A stretch of 64,000 nt of DNA from VXYL01 sp965116345 (GTDB taxonomy: Bacteria; Pseudomonadota; Gammaproteobacteria; Pseudomonadales; Azotimanducaceae). A program made the translations under genes and the position numbers. Location of the stretch: NCBI GenBank assembly GCA_965116345.1, contig OZ220680.1, positions 1,674,001 through 1,738,000 of the forward strand, written 5' to 3'. The notes beneath the pieces are model-generated. The model ran no database searches. It saw nothing but the letters and a program-made list of their open reading frames with translations, and was not told the DNA's origin. Shown one piece after another: positions 59,929 to 64,000 of the stretch (the stretch's first letter is position 1; each line of letters begins with the position of its first letter).

Positions 59929-61016
59929 CAGACGCAGGTCGTGAGCAGATGTCGCGACACGGGATCGGGCGCATCCCATCCGTGGGCCGCCAGGCGGTTG
60001 TTGACCACGAGGATGTCGCCTCGCTGGAGTTTCACTGCGCAGGTGTGGTCGGCGATCCGGTCGTGCATGCGTCGACACGCGCCGGCCGCATCGGTGTCGA
60101 CCGGGACGACATCTACTCCACATCGCATCCGGAGTCTGCCGCCATCGACGGAGACCGCGGCCCGAGGCGCTGAGAGCGTCGATTGTTCGACGGATGGGTC
60201 GGAGAAACGGAATGCCGGACGCCGCAGGTGGTGTACATCGTCGCCGCTTAGCGTTCGCAACGCGCCGACGGAGCTCAGCAGCAGCTCGTCCTCGCCGGTG
60301 TCGTCGATGCAGGTCATGACGACATAGGCGGGAGGTCGCTCGAGATAGGCATGTGCGGAGTGAATGCCGACGGCGGAGTCGATGGAACAACCACCGGCCG
60401 GCTTCGTTGCCGACCGCATGACCGGCGGTTCGGTCTCGATGCCGTCTGTCTCCCGCGCCGGGATCCCCAGCCGGCGGACGACCTCGTCGTGCAAGGCACC
60501 GCACTCCGGGTGCTTGGTGCCCGCTCGTACAACCATCCACGGTCGAGTGGCGACGTCATCCTGCAGCTTCGCAAGCGCCTCGGCCACTTCGCCGCCGAGT
60601 TGGACCGACTCCGCGAACATGGCGTCGGGGGCATCGCCGAGCGGCGGCCGATACCGATGAACGGTGACTGCCAACGTCTCCTGGCAGCGCACGTCGTGTT
60701 CGCAGCCCGCACCGCAGGCGTTGACCTCCCCCGGCCCGAAGGCGTGCCAGCGGTCGTCCTCGCGACTCTCCTCGACGGCGCCGGTGAGAACCTCGAACTC
60801 GCAATGGCTGATGCCGTGACAGTGAACCCCTGCGGCGGAATCGCGCCCCCACAGGATCACCACGGTCTCCTCGTCCTCGGTGTGCTGAACAACGTGCCGT
60901 TCGACTTCGCCCGGCGCAGGCCCCCGGAGGTGGCTTGCGTCCCAGGTCACGCCACGACACGCCAGTGCCTGATCGATTTCAGCCTGCCAAGACGCCATCT
61001 TCGTCAACGTGTCCAT
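59898..61016 (-). CDS. Cysteine-dioxygenase-like cupin fused to a CAS-like Fe/2OG oxygenase with HSA motif
   Basis: A 372-residue fusion. The N-terminal cupin (about 1-125) resembles cysteine dioxygenase: GVHCHGISHCEFEVLTG gives H65, H67 and C72, and H107 follows in CGAGCEHDV. The C-terminal domain (about 200-372) resembles clavaminate-synthase-like Fe(II)/2-oxoglutarate oxygenases: GIHSAHAYLERPP (H219-S220-A221), LVVNNRLAAHGW (H345), SRHLLTTCVW (R355). The usual HxE/HxD iron ligand is HSA, as in Fe/2OG halogenases, or else the domain is inactive. ATG at 61016 is chosen; the start is uncertain. The gene's last codons coincide with the att-like duplication. Confidence 0.75.
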   Translation of the reverse strand: MDTLTKMASWQAEIDQALACRGVTWDASHLRGPAPGEVERHVVQHTEDEETVVILWGRDSAAGVHCHGISHCEFEVLTGAVEESREDDRWHAFGPGEVNACGAGCEHDVRCQETLAVTVHRYRPPLGDAPDAMFAESVQLGGEVAEALAKLQDDVATRPWMVVRAGTKHPECGALHDEVVRRLGIPARETDGIETEPPVMRSATKPAGGCSIDSAVGIHSAHAYLERPPAYVVMTCIDDTGEDELLLSSVGALRTLSGDDVHHLRRPAFRFSDPSVEQSTLSAPRAAVSVDGGRLRMRCGVDVVPVDTDAAGACRRMHDRIADHTCAVKLQRGDILVVNNRLAAHGWDAPDPVSRHLLTTCVWDQWSAHLGF

Positions 61017-61211
61017 GCCCAGGCTGCATCTTTTGTACAGCACTGCCCCAAGGCAACCGAAAGTCGCACACCCTGGACCATCAGAACGCTCATGTTCGGT
61101 CGATAGCGGGCCACACCATGGCGCGGTTCCCCGGATCCAACTACGAAAACAGGTGGCTAAAATCATAGTCATTGATGTGTTTTATGGGTATAAAAGCGTA
61201 AACTAGCCACT

Positions 61212-62606
61212 GTGGATCGCCATCAACTCACGGACCTCGGCACTTGGCTACGTGTCCCCGGACGCAAGCCGTTGGTCGTCCGAGGCGCGCGGCAGGTTGG
61301 CAAATCCACCTTGGTGGAGTTGTTCGCCAAGGCCGAAGGACGCCAACTCAGCGTCGTCAACCTGGAGCGACACCCCGACATCGCCGACGTATTCGCGAGC
61401 AACGATCCGACCGTCATCCTCAACCTCCTCAATACCGTAGCCGACGTGCCACTGTCGGACCGAAGCGTCTTGTTCCTGGACGAGATCCAGGCGGTACCGG
61501 CCGCCATCGCATCCTTACGCTACTTCTTCGAAGAACAGCCGCAAATGCCCGTCGTCGCCGCCGGGTCGCTGATGGAGTTCGCGCTCGCCGACCGGGCTTT
61601 CGCCATGCCGGTCGGGCGCATCCACTACCTCAATCTTGGCCCCATGACGTTTACCGAGTTCCTGGCAGCCACGGGCAAGCAGGGACTTGCGAGGGCCATC
61701 GACGCGTTCACATGGCCACCGAACGACGACACATCGATCCCACCGATGATCCACCAACGATTGATCGAGCAACTGCGCCTCTATCAATTCGTCGGCGGCA
61801 TGCCGGAAGCCGTCAAGGTGTATGCGGAGTCGGCAAGCCTGCACCCTGTCAGCACCGTGCATACGAACATCATCGACACCTATCGGGACGACTTTCCGAA
61901 ATACGCACCCCGTCGGGACATGACGAGGATGCTGCGGGTGTTCAACTTCGCGGCCCGCCAAGCGGGCCGCAAGGTCAAATACAGCAACGTCTCGCCAGAT
62001 GACCAGAGCGCGACCATCCGCCGCGACATCGACCTGCTGGCGATGGCCCGCGTCGTCGCCAAGGTGACCCACAGCGCTTGTTCCGGCCTTCCCCTGCAGG
62101 CCGACCTCAAGGAGAACGTCTTCAAGCTGCTCTTTCTGGACGTCGGCTTGATGAATGCCATCTGCGGGGTGGGCTGGGAGACCATCGCCCGCCGGAACGC
62201 CTCTGAAATGGTCAACGCTGGCACGACGGCAGAGCAGTTCATCGGTCAGCATCTTCAATACCTCATCGCGCACCGTCCCAACCGCGAGCTGACGTACTGG
62301 CTTCGCGAGGGCCGCTCGAACAACGCGGAGGTGGACTATGTCCTCGAACTTGCCGGCGAGATCATCCCGGTGGAGGTGAAGGCCGGGCGCGCTGGCGCGT
62401 TGAAGTCGCTGCACCAGTTCGCCGCCGAGAAACGCCCGCCGCTCGCCGTCCGTTTCGACGCCTCGCCACCGAGCGTCCAGGATGTCGATGCGGAGGTCTT
62501 GTCGGCCGGCAAGCGCCACCGGGTTCGCTACCGCCTCTTGTCACTGCCGCTGTACCTCGTCGAGCGCCTCCCGGAACTGGTCGCCAGCGACCTGGGGACG
62601 ACTTGA
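61212..62606 (+). CDS. AAA ATPase with DUF4143 domain
   Basis: A 464-residue AAA_14/DUF4143 protein. Walker A is GARQVGKST, Walker B LFLDEIQ, and the C-terminal part has AEVDYVLELAGEIIPVEVKAG, a PD-(D/E)xK-like D...ExK pattern. These proteins are common in accessory regions and of unsettled role. GTG at 61212; an AT-rich stretch with TATAAA at 61189 is a plausible -10 box. It is divergent from the oxygenase fusion gene. Confidence 0.9.
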   Translation: MDRHQLTDLGTWLRVPGRKPLVVRGARQVGKSTLVELFAKAEGRQLSVVNLERHPDIADVFASNDPTVILNLLNTVADVPLSDRSVLFLDEIQAVPAAIASLRYFFEEQPQMPVVAAGSLMEFALADRAFAMPVGRIHYLNLGPMTFTEFLAATGKQGLARAIDAFTWPPNDDTSIPPMIHQRLIEQLRLYQFVGGMPEAVKVYAESASLHPVSTVHTNIIDTYRDDFPKYAPRRDMTRMLRVFNFAARQAGRKVKYSNVSPDDQSATIRRDIDLLAMARVVAKVTHSACSGLPLQADLKENVFKLLFLDVGLMNAICGVGWETIARRNASEMVNAGTTAEQFIGQHLQYLIAHRPNRELTYWLREGRSNNAEVDYVLELAGEIIPVEVKAGRAGALKSLHQFAAEKRPPLAVRFDASPPSVQDVDAEVLSAGKRHRVRYRLLSLPLYLVERLPELVASDLGTT

Positions 62607-62747
62607 TGCCCGCCGAGCGCGAAACAAGGGACTTGGAGGCGCATCCACCTCGACACCCCACGACAGTCACACGCCGTGCTATGTGATGTTGCTCGTCACT
62701 ACCACGGTCAACTACAGTCATCGGGAAGCGGGTATTGGAGGTCGAGC

Positions 62748-62912
62748 GTGGCCATGGATAGGCAGAGCACCAGGGCTAACCACTTCGTGCAGGTGAAGCA
62801 GCGCGTCGAATCGGCGATGGCTCAGGTGCACAAGGTGCGGAGCAAGCAGGATGGGGCGTCCGAGCGGCGTGCCGCAGAGGCTGAGGCATCCAAGTGGCAG
62901 TCATCGCGTTAG
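62748..62912 (+). CDS. Small basic protein, possibly coupled to the HAD gene
   Basis: A 54-residue helical and basic product (ANHFVQVKQRVESAMAQVHK, ERRAAEAEASKW). GTG at 62748 has GGAGG six bases upstream; an ATG follows at 62754. Its end overlaps the start of the HAD gene by about 19 bases. It could be real or only a leader; I recognise no family. Confidence 0.4.
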   Translation: MAMDRQSTRANHFVQVKQRVESAMAQVHKVRSKQDGASERRAAEAEASKWQSSR

Positions 62913-63407
62913 TTTTCGACTTCGATGACACTCTAGTTCCAGACTCAACAACTGCGTTACTTGAAAGTTGCGGGATTGACGCCACCGAGTTCTGGGGAGA
63001 ACTCGTGCCACCGCTCGTCGATCGAGGGTACGACCCCCCACTAGCCTATTTGCGTTTGTTGCTGGACCGGATCGGCAACGACGAGCCTAGAATCACGACG
63101 CAATCCTCTGCTGGTCAACAACAAGGCCGACCAACGGCGCGTCCCCTTTGAAAACATGATCTATGTGGGGGACGGCCTGACCGACATCCCGTGCTTTTCC
63201 TTGGTACGCGAACGGGGTGGGAGAACTTTCGGCGTTTGGTCCCGCACCAAAAGCCCCAAGCAGGCGTTTCAAGACCTGCTTCAACAACGGCGCGTCGATA
63301 GCCTTCATTCGCCCGACTACCGAAGCGATGCGGATCTTGGTGCCATGATTCGCGCTGCGGTCCAAACGCTCGCGGCATCGATCGAACTCGACGCGGAGCA
63401 GGCGTAA
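62894..63407 (+). pseudogene. HAD-family phosphatase, internally deleted and frameshifted
   Basis: The 5' part encodes VIALVFDFDDTLVPDSTTAL (motif I, DxD) up to RIGNDEPR, and the 3' part, in another frame, encodes KADQRRVPFENMIYVGDGLT and DIPCFSLVRERGG (motif IV). The central region, roughly 150 residues including motifs II and III, is missing, and the frame shifts at the junction near 63090. It is a clear remnant at the island's right edge, just before metG. Confidence 0.85.
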
Positions 63408-63576
63408 CGAAGGACCGAGCCACGGTCGTAACGGATCCGGCTCCACGGATGTTTGTTCGTGGGAGGACGCTCGGCTCTTCCCCGAACGCTCACGTTGGCG
63501 CGCGCCGCGTGGCCATCCGCGACGGTCCCGCGTATAGTCTCGCGCCCTTGACGCAACCGCCCGCTCGAGTCCCGCC

Positions 63577-64000
63577 ATGCGCCGCATCCTCGTCACCAGT
63601 GCGCTGCCGAATGCCAACGGTGCGATGCACTTAGGGCACCTGTTCGAGCACATCCAGACCGACATCTGGGTGCGCTTCCAGCGCATGATGGGCAACGAGT
63701 GCTACTACGTCTGCGCGGACGACGCCCACGGTACCGCGACCATGCTCGCCGCCGAGCGGGCCGGCACGACGGCGGAGGCGATGATCGAATCGTTCCGCCG
63801 GGAGCACGCCGAGGACTTCCGCCGGTTTCTCGTCGGGCACGACAACTACCACTCGACGCACTCGGCCGAGAACGAGCACTTCACGGCGGCCATCTACGAG
63901 CGTCTGGCTGCCGACGGACGGACGTTCACCGCCGAGGTCGAACAGCTCTACGATGCCGAGCGCAAGCTGTTCCTCGCCGACCGGTTCGTCAAAGGCACCT
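63577..64000 (+). CDS. metG: Methionyl-tRNA synthetase, N-terminal part
   Basis: A class I synthetase that charges tRNA(Met). The visible 141 residues include the HIGH-type motif in PNANGAMHLGHLFEH, the ADDAHGTATMLAA segment and the start of the connective domain. ATG at 63577. The gene runs out of the window. In E. coli it is directly divergent from mrp; here 19 kb of accessory DNA lies between. Confidence 0.96.
   Translation, partial: MRRILVTSALPNANGAMHLGHLFEHIQTDIWVRFQRMMGNECYYVCADDAHGTATMLAAERAGTTAEAMIESFRREHAEDFRRFLVGHDNYHSTHSAENEHFTAAIYERLAADGRTFTAEVEQLYDAERKLFLADRFVKGT

Noticed and set aside
1..64000. Large antisense frames throughout the core genes
   Set aside because: High GC content creates long frames in other phases; none shows conserved motifs or ribosome-binding sites.

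Overview
The window looks like the chromosome of a high-GC gammaproteobacterium. Support comes from gene order typical of that class (purM next to a DUF2066 gene, a CDP-alcohol phosphatidyltransferase and hda; dcd overlapping mrp/apbC; metG divergent from mrp but now far apart), from GcvR-like, MnmC and RmlABCD proteins, and from strong G/C third-position bias. No tRNA, rRNA or CRISPR array was recognised.

Layout. 1-8.9 kb: end of gatB; sulfate activation (cysD, cysNC); a ferredoxin-NADP reductase-like flavoprotein; a leftward operon of a small unknown protein, an AAA ATPase and a TOPRIM-like protein that resembles two-gene defence modules; a five-hairpin repeat; a DUF35/thiolase pair; a YfcE-like phosphoesterase. 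9.4-36.9 kb: a surface-glycan locus with GT4 and GT2 glycosyltransferases, a 1302-residue protein joining a sulfotransferase-like domain, a coiled coil and two GT4 domains, a coiled-coil sulfotransferase, two SAM methyltransferases, two asparagine-synthase-like enzymes lacking the glutaminase cysteine, and dTDP-rhamnose genes (rmlB apart from rmlA/C/D). A stand-alone APS kinase (cysC) here, together with cysDN, could supply PAPS to the sulfotransferases. Housekeeping genes are embedded (single-chain glyS with a GcvR-like ACT protein, mnmC). 36.9-44.6 kb: core block serA, murG, hda, pgsA-like, DUF2066, purM, dcd, mrp.

44.6-63.6 kb: accessory DNA of about 19 kb separates mrp from metG, which are adjacent and divergent in Escherichia coli. 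It holds a small sulfotransferase, a CDF transporter, a truncated M23 peptidase operon, a broken integrase copy, a PIN toxin-antitoxin pair, a nuclease-methylase plus specificity subunit (BcgI-like or type I-like), an intact IS481-family element with a 5-bp target duplication, two tyrosine recombinases, a Cys-rich protein, a cysteine-dioxygenase/clavaminate-synthase-like fusion in which the Fe-binding HxE motif reads HSA, an AAA/DUF4143 ATPase and a decayed HAD hydrolase. A 1.2-2 kb direct repeat (48.35-49.58 and 57.90-59.93 kb) frames the central part and suggests tandem integration with later decay.

Repeats. A 145-bp, five-hairpin element occurs twice (6893 and 28964), and its first hairpin alone occurs twice more, each overlapping the TAG stop of a gene. 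A separate GTAGGGG palindrome family occurs three times. The strongest leads are the HSA-type oxygenase fusion, the five-hairpin element, the AAA/TOPRIM operon, the degenerate kinase domain in CysNC and the sulfotransferase-GT megaprotein.
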